A DNA stretch of 64,000 bases, taken from NCBI GenBank assembly GCA_034521975.1, contig JAXHLR010000005.1:124001-188000 (forward strand), read 5' to 3'. A program made the position numbers and the translations under genes. This DNA is from Acidimicrobiales bacterium. Lineage in GTDB: Bacteria > Actinomycetota > Acidimicrobiia > Acidimicrobiales > SKKL01. The first letter of the stretch is position 1; each line of letters opens with the position of its first letter. Below, piece after piece: positions 17,093-25,251 of the stretch. The notes beneath the pieces are model-generated. The model was given only the letters and a program-made list of their open reading frames with translations. It made no database searches and had not been told where the DNA came from.

Positions 17093-18307
17093 ATGTCTGA
17101 CCCGTCCTTCGCCCTCAACGACGACCAGTTGCAGATCCAGCAGTGGGTGCACGACTTCTCCCGCGACGTCATCCGCCCGGCGGCGCCCGAGTGGGACGAG
17201 CGCGAGGAGTTCCCGTGGCCGGTCGTGCAGGAAGCCGCCAAGATCGGGCTCTATGGCTGGGACTTCATGGCCCAGGCAATGATGGGCGACGACACGGGCC
17301 TCACCATGCCGGTCGCGCTCGAGGAGCTGTTCTGGGGCGACGCCGGCATCGGGCTGTCGATCATGGGCAGCGCCCTCGCCGCGGCCGGGATCGCCGCATC
17401 CGGTACCGGCGAGCAGCTCGGCGAGTGGGTGCCGCAGTGCTACGGCGATGCCGACGACGTCAAGCTCGGGGCGTTCTGCTCCACCGAGCCCGACGCCGGC
17501 TCCGACGTCGCCGCCATGCGCACCCGCGCCGTCTACGACGAGGCCAAGGACGAATGGGTCCTCAACGGCACCAAGACCTGGATCACCAACGGCGGCATCG
17601 CCGATGTGCACGTCGTGGTAGCGGTGGTCGACCCCGAGCTCGGGTCGAAGGGCCATGCCAGCTTCGTCGTTCCTCCGGGCACGCCGGGTCTGTCCCAGGG
17701 CCAGAAGTTCGCCAAGCACGGCATTCGGGCCAGCCACACCGCCGAGGTGATCCTCGACGACGTGCGGGTTCCGGGCGCCTGCCTGCTCGGCGGCAAGGAG
17801 AAGCTCGACGAGCGCCTGGCTCGGGTGCGCGAGGGCAAGCCGGGCAATGCCCAGGCTGCCATGCAGACCTTCGAGGCCACCCGACCCGCGGTCGGTGCCC
17901 AGGCCATCGGAATCGCTCGGGCGGCCTACGAGTTCTCGCTCGACTACGCCAAGGAGCGGGTGCAGTTCGGCCGTCCGATCATCCAGAACCAGTCGATCGC
18001 GTTCATGCTGGCCGACATGGCCACCGAGATCGACGCTGCTCGTCTGCTCGTGTGGCGCGCCGCCTGGCTGGGCAAGCAGCGTCAGTTCAAGAACGCCGAA
18101 GGTTCGATGGCCAAGCTCAAGGCCGGCCGGGTCGCGGTGTGGTCCACCGAGCGGGCCATGCAGATCCTGGGTGGCTACGGGTACGTCACCGACTACCCGG
18201 TCGAGCGGTTCCACCGCGACGCCAAGATCTACGACATCTTCGAGGGCACCGAGCAGATCCAGCAGCTCGTGATCAGCCGAGCGATCTCGGGCATGCGCAT
18301 CGAGTAG
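17093..18307 (+). CDS. Acyl-CoA dehydrogenase
   Basis: This 404-residue flavoenzyme catalyses the alpha,beta-dehydrogenation of an acyl-CoA and passes electrons to ETF. It is the classical form: AFCSTEPDAGSDVAAMRTRA in the middle domain, WVLNGTKTWITNGG, a Gln/Arg-rich dimer region (ERVQFGRPIIQNQSIAFMLA) and the C-terminal IYDIFEGTEQIQQLVISRAI with the catalytic Glu in FEGT. Compared with the gene at 1390 it has no Gly-rich insert and keeps the Glu, so the two are different subfamilies. The ATG has only a weak ribosome-binding site (gaaagcgg). A candidate operator sits in its leader. It faces the TesB gene. Confidence 0.92.
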   Translation: MSDPSFALNDDQLQIQQWVHDFSRDVIRPAAPEWDEREEFPWPVVQEAAKIGLYGWDFMAQAMMGDDTGLTMPVALEELFWGDAGIGLSIMGSALAAAGIAASGTGEQLGEWVPQCYGDADDVKLGAFCSTEPDAGSDVAAMRTRAVYDEAKDEWVLNGTKTWITNGGIADVHVVVAVVDPELGSKGHASFVVPPGTPGLSQGQKFAKHGIRASHTAEVILDDVRVPGACLLGGKEKLDERLARVREGKPGNAQAAMQTFEATRPAVGAQAIGIARAAYEFSLDYAKERVQFGRPIIQNQSIAFMLADMATEIDAARLLVWRAAWLGKQRQFKNAEGSMAKLKAGRVAVWSTERAMQILGGYGYVTDYPVERFHRDAKIYDIFEGTEQIQQLVISRAISGMRIE

Positions 18308-18381
18308 TCCCGCGTGGGCGACTGGTGACCCCCGGTGAACCCACTCTGCCGGCACAGAGCGCCCCAGGAAGGCACATCTTG

Positions 18382-18420
18382 CCGGCAGAGTCCCAACCCG
18401 GCAGAGTCCCAACCCGGCAG
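18382..18420 (+). repeat. Tandem 16-bp direct repeat (2.5 copies)
   Basis: The unit CCGGCAGAGTCCCAAC occurs at 18382-18397 and 18398-18413, and its first 9 bases recur at 18414-18422 within CCGGCAGAGCGGG. It lies in the 143-base gap between convergent genes; a CTCTG...CAGAG hairpin at 18343-18358 precedes it. No coding potential is seen. Confidence 0.7.
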
Positions 18421-18450
18421 AGCGGGTCGCGAGCGTTGCCGGACGCGGCG

Positions 18451-19254
18451 CTAGCGTTTCCGCCGCTCGCGGAGCAGCACCTCCTGGGCGACGGTGGCGA
18501 TGTGGGTGCCGTCGTGGGCGAACAGCTCGCCGGTGGTGAGTCCCCGTGCGCCGTCGAGTCCCCCAGGCGTGAAGTCCTCCAGGTGCCAGTCGTCGGCCCG
18601 CGCCGGGCGGTGGAACCAGATGGAGTGGTCGAGGCTCGCGTTCATGAATCCCCAGTCGCTGTCCGACTCGGACTCGCGGTCGGGGTTCCATGCCGGGTGC
18701 AGGGCGATCAGGGACTCGGTGGGGAGGTCGTCGGAGACGTAGGCGAGGCCACAGGCGTGCAACAGTGGGTCCTCTCCCAGATCGCCGACGATCCGCAGCC
18801 AGGCGCGTCGGCGCGTGCCGGACGGCTCGGGTGCGACGACGGTCCGGTCGAACATGTCCGACCACGAATCGAGCTCGAGCTGGTCCGGGAGGGGAGCGTC
18901 GGGCATCGGCTTGGCCTGGACGGACACTTCGTCCTCGGCGGCGTGGAAGCTGGCGATCATGGTGAGGATGGCACCCCCCGACTGGCGGGCCACCACCTGT
19001 CGAGTGGCGAAGGAGCGGCCGTTGCGCAGCCGGTCGACCTCGAACCGGGTCGGCTCGTTCGTGTCGCCGGAGCGGATGAAGTAGGCGTGCAACGAGTGGG
19101 GGAGGAAGCGCTCCTCGACGGTGTCGCCGCAGGCCCACAGCGCCTGGGCGACGATCTGTCCTCCATAGAGGCCGCCCCACGGATAGCTCGGGCCGGTCCC
19201 CACGTAGGTGTCCATGCCGTGGGGTTCGAGGGCCATCATCTCGCGGAAGTCCAT
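18451..19254 (-). CDS. tesB: Acyl-CoA thioesterase, TesB-like
   Basis: This 267-residue double-hotdog thioesterase hydrolyses acyl-CoA to free acid and CoA in the cytoplasm. The N-terminal hotdog domain contains GGLYGGQIVAQALWA, HSLHAYFIRSGDT and RNGRSFATRQVVA, all typical of acyl-CoA thioesterase II; the C-terminal domain contains NASLDHSIWFHRP and the Asp/Thr/Gln-type catalytic region ends in GLTTGELFAHDGTHIATVAQE. The start is ATG 19254 (MDFREMMALEP); the open frame upstream is shadow. It faces the acyl-CoA dehydrogenase, which fits a role in fatty-acid turnover. Confidence 0.88.
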   Translation of the reverse strand: MDFREMMALEPHGMDTYVGTGPSYPWGGLYGGQIVAQALWACGDTVEERFLPHSLHAYFIRSGDTNEPTRFEVDRLRNGRSFATRQVVARQSGGAILTMIASFHAAEDEVSVQAKPMPDAPLPDQLELDSWSDMFDRTVVAPEPSGTRRRAWLRIVGDLGEDPLLHACGLAYVSDDLPTESLIALHPAWNPDRESESDSDWGFMNASLDHSIWFHRPARADDWHLEDFTPGGLDGARGLTTGELFAHDGTHIATVAQEVLLRERRKR

Positions 19255-19411
19255 GGGCGCAGTCTGCCCGGCACCGGTTGTCGGCACGACTCGGTGGCAG
19301 GTGACGCGATGGCGGAGGCACCTGCCGCTACCCTGGAGTGTGCACGGGCATGTCTCATCGTCGAGCAATCTCCAGAGCAGTCCGAGCGGGCGAGAGAGTT
19401 GGTGAGCCACG

Positions 19412-19534
19412 GTGTCGTGGTGGGTGATCGGTCTGATCTTGATGGCGGGTATCTGTGTGGGGTTGCTCCTCGCGCGCATCGAGCGCGTACGGATCCGCAG
19501 CGACGAGCCGGCCAGCCCCGACGAGCAGCGCTGA
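19412..19534 (+). CDS. Small single-span membrane protein, 40 residues
   Basis: This short gene starts with GTG 19412 directly after an in-frame stop and ends at TGA 19532-19534. The product has one strongly hydrophobic helix (MSWWVIGLILMAGICVGLLL), then a basic stretch (ARIERVRIRS) and an acidic tail ending SPDEQR, a layout typical of real small membrane proteins with the tail in the cytoplasm. It occupies the gap between divergent tesB and convergent pabB, and a hairpin (19573-19595) follows it. The upstream gagagag could act as a weak ribosome-binding site. The function is unknown; it is too short for normal gene finders. Confidence 0.5.
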   Translation: MSWWVIGLILMAGICVGLLLARIERVRIRSDEPASPDEQR

Positions 19535-19572
19535 GGGTTCGCCGCCAGGCGGCGGTGGCAGGCGTTGCGTGA

Positions 19573-19595
19573 CTGACTCGAGGGGACTGAGTCAG
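19573..19595 (+). terminator. Hairpin terminator before pabB end
   Basis: CTGACTC (19573-19579) pairs with GAGTCAG (19589-19595) around a 9-base loop. It sits between the small membrane protein and the convergent pabB, so it can serve both. Confidence 0.5.
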
Positions 19596-19605
19596 CGCGA
19601 CTGAA

Positions 19606-20985
19606 TCAGCCGTGGCGGCCCGGGTCGACCGAGCCGCCCAGCGCCTCGACGAGCGGGCTGGCCTTGCTGATGCACTCGGCCAGCTCGGCGTCGGGGTCCG
19701 ACTCGGCCACGATGCCGCCGCCGACCCCCAGCCAGATGTCGTCGCCGGAGTGTTCGAACGTTCGGATCGCCACGCTCCACTCGGCGCCGGCGACCGGGCT
19801 GACCATGCCGATGGCGCCGGTGTAGACCTCGCGTCCGGTCGCCTCGACCTCGGCGATGACCTCCATCGCCCGTACCTTGGGCGCCCCGGTGACCGAGCCG
19901 GGTGGGAACGTCGCCCGCATCAGTGCGCCGTCGCCGACCCCCTCCGACAGGTGGCCGGTCACCTCCGACACGAGGTGCCACAGGCCGGGGTGGGCCTCGA
20001 TGTCGAGCAGCCGTGGCACCTTGATCGATCCCGGTCGGCACACCCGGCCGAGGTCGTTGCGCATGAGGTCGACGATCATCACGTTCTCGGCCCTGTCCTT
20101 GGCCGACGCCGTCAGCTCGTGGCGTGCAGGATCGGTGGCACCGAGGCTCGGGTCGCGGCGCCTGGTGCCCTTGATGGGCGACGTGGTGACCTGATCGCCG
20201 CGGCGCCGGAGGAACTGCTCGGGCGAGAGACTGGTGACCGTCCGGGCCCCGCCGAGGTCGAGGTGGGCCGCCTGCCGCGGGGCCAGCTGAGACGACCCGG
20301 CGGCGAACGCGTCGAGCGGGTCGCCCTCGAGCAGTTGGGAGGACAGGCGGAGGCACACGTTGGCCTGGTAGATGTCGCCCGCGCCGATGAGCTCGAGGGC
20401 CCGACGCACCGCCTTGCGGTGGTCGTTGCCGGTGGGGGTGGGTCGAAACGGCGCGCACCGGACCGGACGGCTCGGTGGCGGGTTCCCCCGCAGGACGGCG
20501 CGCAGGTGGTCGTGGCGGCGTTCGATCACCGGCGACCGTGACGGGCTGACCAGGGCTTCGAACCACCAGCCGCTGTCGGGATCGAAGCGCAGCACGTGGT
20601 CGTGCCAGGCCAGCCACCAGTCGGGGAGTGGGTGCGGTCGGGGCGGTGAGCCGGGGAGCCGTTCGACCAGTCGGCCGGCCTGGTAGCCGAGGTATCCGAC
20701 CCAGCCCCCGAAGACCCCGGGTCCGGCGTCGGTCGTCTCCACCTGGTCGAGCACGGTGAACGGATCGAGTCCGCTGGTGGGGTCGAGGACCAGGGCGGGA
20801 CGCGACCCCAGCACCGCCCCGCTGTCGAGCCAGGAGCCGACGAGCGCGAACGCGTGAGGCTCGTCCCCGAGTGCGAGCGCGACCTCGGTCGGCGTCCACT
20901 CGCAGCCGAGGTGGTGTCGGACCGCTTCGAAGGGGCCCGACGGCAGCGGGTTGCCACGGGACGCGGTGGTCGGGGCCAGGCTCAC
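19606..20985 (-). CDS. pabB: Aminodeoxychorismate synthase component I (para-aminobenzoate synthase)
   Basis: This 459-residue chorismate-utilising enzyme makes 4-amino-4-deoxychorismate for folate synthesis. The chorismate-binding domain shows GDIYQANVCLRLS, SLSPEQFLRRRGDQV, TSPIKGTRRR, VMIVDLMRNDLGR, PPGSVTGAPKVRAMEV and YTGAIGMVSP. The Lys in PIKGT is the nucleophile found in PabB but not in anthranilate synthase TrpE (which has PxAGT), so PabB is the better name. The glutamine amidotransferase partner (PabA) is not in the window. The GTG start at 20985 is six bases from a TAGGCT -10 box, which suggests a leaderless transcript. Confidence 0.9.
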   Translation of the reverse strand: MSLAPTTASRGNPLPSGPFEAVRHHLGCEWTPTEVALALGDEPHAFALVGSWLDSGAVLGSRPALVLDPTSGLDPFTVLDQVETTDAGPGVFGGWVGYLGYQAGRLVERLPGSPPRPHPLPDWWLAWHDHVLRFDPDSGWWFEALVSPSRSPVIERRHDHLRAVLRGNPPPSRPVRCAPFRPTPTGNDHRKAVRRALELIGAGDIYQANVCLRLSSQLLEGDPLDAFAAGSSQLAPRQAAHLDLGGARTVTSLSPEQFLRRRGDQVTTSPIKGTRRRDPSLGATDPARHELTASAKDRAENVMIVDLMRNDLGRVCRPGSIKVPRLLDIEAHPGLWHLVSEVTGHLSEGVGDGALMRATFPPGSVTGAPKVRAMEVIAEVEATGREVYTGAIGMVSPVAGAEWSVAIRTFEHSGDDIWLGVGGGIVAESDPDAELAECISKASPLVEALGGSVDPGRHG

Positions 20986-20991
20986 CCTCTC

Positions 20992-20997
20992 AGCCTA
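20992..20997 (-). promoter_or_regulatory. -10 box (TAGGCT), leaderless promoter of pabB
   Basis: TAGGCT on the minus strand lies six bases before the GTG start of pabB. Confidence 0.55.
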
Positions 20998-21082
20998 CGG
21001 TCGGCGTCCCGGCGTCGGGAACCGGATGGCCAGCTGCGTCGTCTGAGAACCAGCTCGTTCTCGACGACCACTGGAGAGCCCG

Positions 21083-22003
21083 ATGTCGACCCCCCGCCGC
21101 CTGCCCGTCCTCGTGGCGATCGTGGCTGCCGCAGGCATTCTCGCCGCTGCTTGCGGCGACGATGGCACCACACCGGTGTCCACCGGCTCGGCCGATCCCG
21201 ATGTCGCCATTCTCGAGCTCGGCCACGAGGGCGGGTTCACCACCCCCGAGGTGCACTACACCCAGATGCCCCAACTCGTGGTCTACGCCGACGGTCGGGT
21301 CGTCACCTCCGGGGCCCAGGCCATGGTCTACCCCGCTCCGGCGTTGCCACCGCTGTTCGAATCGCAGTTGACCGACGACGGTTTGGTGACCCTGCGGTCG
21401 GCCATCGCCGATGCCGGTCTCGACATCCACGGGGTCGACTACGGACAGCCTCCGGTGGCCGATGCCGGCCAGACCGTGGTGCAGGTGCGTGTCGACGGGG
21501 AGACCTATGAGCATCGGGCCGAGGCCCTCGGCATGGCTGGTCCAGCGGGTGGTCTCGGCGGCCCTGCTGAGGGACCGGACGAGGGTGGCGACGGTCCGGA
21601 CGAGTTGGGGCTGACCGCCGAGCAGCGTGACGCCCGCGACCGCCTCCAGGCTTTCGTCGACGGGGTCACCAACCTTGGGGGTCTGGTGGGTCCGGAGGAG
21701 CTGGGCGAGGAGACCCCCGTCGATATCGAGCGCTTCCGGTTGTGGGTCCGTCCCGCCGATGAGCTCGATCAGCCGATGGACGCTCCCGAGGACGAGCCTG
21801 CTCCTGATGAGGTCGAGTGGACCGTCGACGGTGTGGACCTGGAAGCCTCGGAGTGCCTGGTGGTCGAGGGCGATGTGGCCTCGCGACTCGCCGAGCTGCT
21901 CGCCGACGCCGACCAGTTGACCCGCTTCACCGAGGGTGACCAGGTGTTCTCGGTGGTGGCTCGGCCGGTGCTGGCCCACGAGGACACCTGCCCGCCGGCC
22001 TGA
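21083..22003 (+). CDS. Hypothetical exported lipoprotein
   Basis: I do not recognise a named family. The 306-residue product has a signal peptide with a lipobox-like LAAACGDD at about residues 20-27, so it is probably a membrane-anchored exported protein. A repeated beta-rich pattern follows (LELGHEGGFTTPEVHYTQMP, VVYADGRVVTSG, VVQVRVDGETYEHRAEALG), an acidic Gly/Pro linker (about 158-175) and a second mixed domain with one Cys near its middle and one near the C-terminus. The start has GGAG six bases upstream. It stands alone between pabB and the tetR-like gene. Such proteins are frequent in Acidimicrobiia and Actinomycetia, but the role is unknown. Confidence 0.7.
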   Translation: MSTPRRLPVLVAIVAAAGILAAACGDDGTTPVSTGSADPDVAILELGHEGGFTTPEVHYTQMPQLVVYADGRVVTSGAQAMVYPAPALPPLFESQLTDDGLVTLRSAIADAGLDIHGVDYGQPPVADAGQTVVQVRVDGETYEHRAEALGMAGPAGGLGGPAEGPDEGGDGPDELGLTAEQRDARDRLQAFVDGVTNLGGLVGPEELGEETPVDIERFRLWVRPADELDQPMDAPEDEPAPDEVEWTVDGVDLEASECLVVEGDVASRLAELLADADQLTRFTEGDQVFSVVARPVLAHEDTCPPA

Positions 22004-22053
22004 ACGGCCTCTCCTGAACGGCAGGCTGAACCGCGTCAGCTGAACTGCGCCAG

Positions 22054-22069
22054 CCTGAACGGCTTCAGG
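22054..22069 (+). terminator. Hairpin CCTGAA-cggc-TTCAGG between convergent genes
   Basis: A perfect 6-bp stem with a four-base loop overlaps the stop of the leftward tetR-like gene and follows the lipoprotein gene. The region 22004-22064 repeats degenerate CTGAAC units. Confidence 0.4.
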
Positions 22070-22679
22070 TGCGGGGCGCGAGACCCCGCAGCCCGCTCCA
22101 GGCCAGCTCGGTGAGATCGGCCGCGGCCTCCTCGGCGCTGGGGACACAGCCGTCCTGGACCCACTGCCGCGCCGCTTGGTCGCACATGCCGACGATGGCC
22201 GCGCCGAAGAAGCGTCGAAGGGTGCCGTCGATGCCGGGAACGTCGATCATGGGACTCACGCCCTCGGCGACGCTGGTTTTGAAGTCGGCGAGCTCCTGGG
22301 CGAACCCGGACTGGGTCCAGACGTTGCCCGAGAACAGCAGGTCGTGTGAACCGGGCTCGGCCTCGATGAACCGGAAGAACGCAACGAAGCCCAGCTCGAC
22401 CTGTTCGCGGGGCGTCGAGGCGTCGGCGACCGCCTCGGACAGCGTCTTGCGCAGCCGTTCGATGCCGTCGCCGAGTACCTGCTGCACCAGCGCCCGCTTG
22501 GATGGAAAGTGCCGGTAGAGGACGGGCTTGGTCACTCCGGCCGCGGCCGCGATGTCGTCCATGGATGCACTGGAGGTGGCGGGATCGGACAGCATCCTGG
22601 CGGCTACTCGGAGGAGCTGCTCGCGCCGATCTGCCGCCCGCATGCGACGCCCGGGCGCCGCGACCTGAGTCTGCGTCAC
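22065..22679 (-). CDS. TetR/AcrR family transcriptional regulator
   Basis: This 204-residue one-component regulator has an N-terminal helix-turn-helix (DRREQLLRVAARMLSD, MDDIAAAAGVTKPVLYRHFP, KRALVQQVL) and a variable ligand-binding C-terminal domain with WVQDGCVPSAEEAAADL. It is a probable repressor whose ligand is unknown. The GTG start is six bases from TAAGCT, so the transcript is probably leaderless. It lies 70 bases downstream of the zinc alcohol dehydrogenase on the same strand; that gene or a distant lipid gene could be its target. Confidence 0.9.
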   Translation of the reverse strand: MTQTQVAAPGRRMRAADRREQLLRVAARMLSDPATSSASMDDIAAAAGVTKPVLYRHFPSKRALVQQVLGDGIERLRKTLSEAVADASTPREQVELGFVAFFRFIEAEPGSHDLLFSGNVWTQSGFAQELADFKTSVAEGVSPMIDVPGIDGTLRRFFGAAIVGMCDQAARQWVQDGCVPSAEEAAADLTELAWSGLRGLAPRT

Positions 22680-22685
22680 GGGCGG

Positions 22686-22691
22686 AGCTTA
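22686..22691 (-). promoter_or_regulatory. -10 box (TAAGCT), leaderless promoter of the tetR-like gene
   Basis: TAAGCT on the minus strand lies six bases before the GTG start at 22679. Confidence 0.5.
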
Positions 22692-22749
22692 TCAGCGGAG
22701 CAGTGGCAGGAACCGGTGGTGGTGTCCACGAGGTGGTCGGCGGACGCTC

Positions 22750-23880
22750 TCAGTGGACGATCACGGAGCGAGCGACCTCGCCCGAACCCATCGCCTCGAA
22801 CGCCTCGTTCACCTCGTCGACCGAGATCTCGCGGGAGATGAGCTCGTCGAGCTTGAGCTCGCCCTTCTGGTACCACTCGATCATCTTGGGGACGTCGCGG
22901 TCGACGTTGGCCGATCCGTACCAGCAGCCCTTGATGGTCTTGGCGGTGTAGAGGAAGGTGAACGCGGCGTTGAGGTTCATCATCACGTCGAGGCGGGGCA
23001 CGCCCACGAGCACGACCTCGCCACCGGTGCGGGCCATGTTGATGGCCTGGTCGATGGTGGGACCGAGACCGATGACCTCGAAGGAGACGTCGGCTCCGCG
23101 TCCACCGGTCAGCTCCTGGACCTTGGCGACGGGGTCGCCGTCGCTCGCGTTGACCACATCGGTTGCCCCGAACTCGCGGGCCAGTTCGAGCTTGGAGTCG
23201 AACATGTCGACGGCGATGATCGTGCCCGCGCCGGCGATGCGGGCGCCCTGGATGACGTTGAGGCCGACCCCGCCGCAGCCGATGACGGCCACCGCGTCTC
23301 CTTCGTGGATGTCTGCGGTGTTGATCGCCGCGCCCACGCCGGTGAGTACCCCGCAGCCGATGAGGGCGGCGGCGTTGAGCGACACGTCCTTGGGGATCTT
23401 GACCGTGGAGATGGAGGGCACGATGGCTTCGCTGGCGAAGGTGCCGCAGTAGGCCATCTGGCCGAGCTCGCCGTCGGGGGTGGAGAAGCGCTTGGTGCCG
23501 TCGAGCATCCCGGCGAGGCTCACCGCTGCGTTCTTCTCGCACAGGAAGCCCTGGTCGCGCTGGCAGAAGTAGCACTCGCCGCACTGGGGGACCCACGACA
23601 GCACGACGTGGTCGCCGACCTCGCGGTCGGCCACGCCGGGCCCGACCTCGCTGACGATGCCGGCGCCTTCGTGGCCGAGCACCAGCGGTGTGGCCAGCGG
23701 GATCGTGCCGTTCTGGACCGATAGGTCCGAGTGGCAGACGCCGGAGGCGACCATCTTGATCCTGACCTCGCCCTCCTGAGGAGCGGCGACGGTGACGTCA
23801 TCGCGGATCTGCAGCGGTGTGTCGACCTCGTTGAGCACTGCGGCCTTGGCCGAGCCGGTGGGTGCGGCGCTGTCGGTCAT
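22750..23880 (-). CDS. Zinc-dependent alcohol dehydrogenase (class III-like)
   Basis: This 376-residue MDR enzyme oxidises alcohols with NAD+. It carries the catalytic-zinc region GVCHSDL and GHEGAGIVSEVGPGV, the structural-zinc cluster CGECYFCQRDQGFLC (Cys spacing 2-2-7) and the Rossmann motif IGCGGVGLNVIQGARIAGA. It resembles the NDMA-dependent/mycothiol-type alcohol dehydrogenases of Actinobacteria. The start is ATG 23880; the frame is open further upstream but that is not coding. A TACAGT -10 box on the minus strand at 23931-23926 and a gggggac ribosome site precede it. The substrate is unknown. Confidence 0.9.
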   Translation of the reverse strand: MTDSAAPTGSAKAAVLNEVDTPLQIRDDVTVAAPQEGEVRIKMVASGVCHSDLSVQNGTIPLATPLVLGHEGAGIVSEVGPGVADREVGDHVVLSWVPQCGECYFCQRDQGFLCEKNAAVSLAGMLDGTKRFSTPDGELGQMAYCGTFASEAIVPSISTVKIPKDVSLNAAALIGCGVLTGVGAAINTADIHEGDAVAVIGCGGVGLNVIQGARIAGAGTIIAVDMFDSKLELAREFGATDVVNASDGDPVAKVQELTGGRGADVSFEVIGLGPTIDQAINMARTGGEVVLVGVPRLDVMMNLNAAFTFLYTAKTIKGCWYGSANVDRDVPKMIEWYQKGELKLDELISREISVDEVNEAFEAMGSGEVARSVIVH

Positions 23881-23925
23881 GGTGAGGGGTCCCCCGTTCG
23901 AGTGGATCATGTACTGGTGGACAGG

Positions 23926-23931
23926 ACTGTA
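23926..23931 (-). promoter_or_regulatory. -10 box (TACAGT) of the alcohol dehydrogenase
   Basis: TACAGT is followed by a predicted leader of about 38 bases. The overlapping TTGTACA core is palindromic. Confidence 0.35.
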
Positions 23932-23947
23932 CAACGTACGGGCACTG

Positions 23948-24235
23948 CTACTCCCGGTCGGGTGGCAGCCGGCCCTGCTCACGGTCCTCGCGGTCGGCCG
24001 CCTTGACCGCGTAGCCGAACACGATCGCGGGGGCGAGGATGGCCGAGCCCACCAGCAGCGCGGCCACGATCAGCGTGGTGAGGGTGTCGGTGTAGCCCTG
24101 CACCCACCCCCAGACGAATCCCGCGATGGCCAGCCCGAACAGGCCGTACCCGGTGCGCTGGCCCAGCTCGACCAGGCGGGCCACCTTCGCCCGCCGGACC
24201 AGGACCGGATCGTCCTCGCCGGTCACGGGAGCCAT
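23948..24235 (-). CDS. Small two-span membrane protein
   Basis: I do not recognise a named family. The 95-residue product has an N-terminal charged part (APVTGEDDPVLVRRAKVARL), then two hydrophobic segments (about 30-48 and 55-76; TGYGLFGLAIAGFVWGW, TTLIVAALLVGSAILAPAIV) and a charged tail (KAADREDREQGRLPPDRE). The start ATG at 24235 lies inside the end of the glycosyltransferase gene (overlap 13 bases), so the two are probably co-translated. It may assist a membrane step linked to the glycosyltransferase, but that is only inference from position. Confidence 0.7.
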   Translation of the reverse strand: MAPVTGEDDPVLVRRAKVARLVELGQRTGYGLFGLAIAGFVWGWVQGYTDTLTTLIVAALLVGSAILAPAIVFGYAVKAADREDREQGRLPPDRE

Positions 24236-25251
24236 CCCGCGCCGGACAGCAGTTCTGCGAGGCGCTGGGTCATCACGTCGATCGACAGGTGGGTCCTGGC
24301 CACCTCGCGATTGTGGTCGAGCAGCTGCGGGTCGGGCGAGGCGAGAAAGGACCGCAGGGGTTCGGGGTCGTCGCACCCGAACCACCGGAACCCGAGGTCC
24401 GACAGCTCGGCGGCCACCGGGTAGTCGCCGACCGCGGCTGGTCGCCGGTGGGTCGCCGCTTCGACGGGTGGGTTGCCGAAGCCCTCCCAGGTGGAGGGGA
24501 ACACCACCGCGTCGGCAGCGGCGTAGAAGTCGGGTGCGTCGATCGTCTGCTCGCGGATCACCCGGCAGCGGGCGCCGGCGAGCACCCGCTCCAGCTCCTG
24601 GGCATAGCCCTCCTCGGGCGGACCGACCAACCAGTAGGTGGCGCCGAGCTGCTCGCAGAGGTCGACCGCCACCGGGATCTGCTTGCGGGCGATGGCCCGT
24701 ACGGGGTGGACCACCAGCACCTCGCCGTCGGCGACATCGAGGCGCTTCCGCGTGCGGAACCGGTCGCCGGGAGCTGGATCGGGGTCGAACCCGTTGTAGA
24801 TGGTGGTCGCCTCGATGCCCCGTTCGGCCATCTGCTGTCGGGTCAACAGGTTGATCGTCACGTGTCGCCATGCCGGATCGGTCGCCGGGAGCTCGTCGAT
24901 GCCGGCGAAGCGGTCCCGTTGCCAGGGCGGATCGTGGTGGTGCACCACCGTTGGTCGGCCACGGAGCACCGACGCCAGGGCGCGCGACGCCGGCAGGTTC
25001 AGGGGGATGGTCAGGAGGTTCTCGACCACGACCAGGTCGGCGTCGGCCAGCGCCGCGTCCAGCTCGCTGGTGCTCGGCGGTTCCGTGGCGTCGATCGCCA
25101 GCCCGGCAACGGTGAGATCGACCGGGCCCTCGCCGGCCACGGTGTAGGGCTCGAAGCCGAGGCTGGTGAGCGCTCGCTGCCAGGTCCCGGCCACGATCGA
25201 CACACCATCGGTCAGTCCGAGGCGGAACGAGACGATGGCACAGGTCGACAC
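24223..25251 (-). CDS. Glycosyltransferase family 4-like protein
   Basis: This 342-residue GT-B enzyme transfers a sugar from a nucleotide donor. The donor-binding C-terminal domain shows VVHPVRAIARKQIPVAV, YWLVGPPEEGYAQE and the E-x7-E motif as EGFGNPPVEA, and the N-terminal domain has the GVSIVAGTWQRAL acceptor-side pattern. It is cytoplasmic or membrane-associated. It lies in a leftward cluster with DUF5317 upstream (its start overlaps that gene by 40 bases) and a small membrane protein downstream. Acceptor and sugar cannot be named; a role in cell-surface glycosylation is possible. Confidence 0.82.
   Translation of the reverse strand: MSTCAIVSFRLGLTDGVSIVAGTWQRALTSLGFEPYTVAGEGPVDLTVAGLAIDATEPPSTSELDAALADADLVVVENLLTIPLNLPASRALASVLRGRPTVVHHHDPPWQRDRFAGIDELPATDPAWRHVTINLLTRQQMAERGIEATTIYNGFDPDPAPGDRFRTRKRLDVADGEVLVVHPVRAIARKQIPVAVDLCEQLGATYWLVGPPEEGYAQELERVLAGARCRVIREQTIDAPDFYAAADAVVFPSTWEGFGNPPVEAATHRRPAAVGDYPVAAELSDLGFRWFGCDDPEPLRSFLASPDPQLLDHNREVARTHLSIDVMTQRLAELLSGAGWLP

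Noticed and set aside
15365-19321. A leftward open frame of about 1300 residues across cysS and the acyl-CoA dehydrogenase
   Set aside because: It is antisense to two clear genes, and its composition (His, Arg, Gly, Val) is that of a shadow frame.
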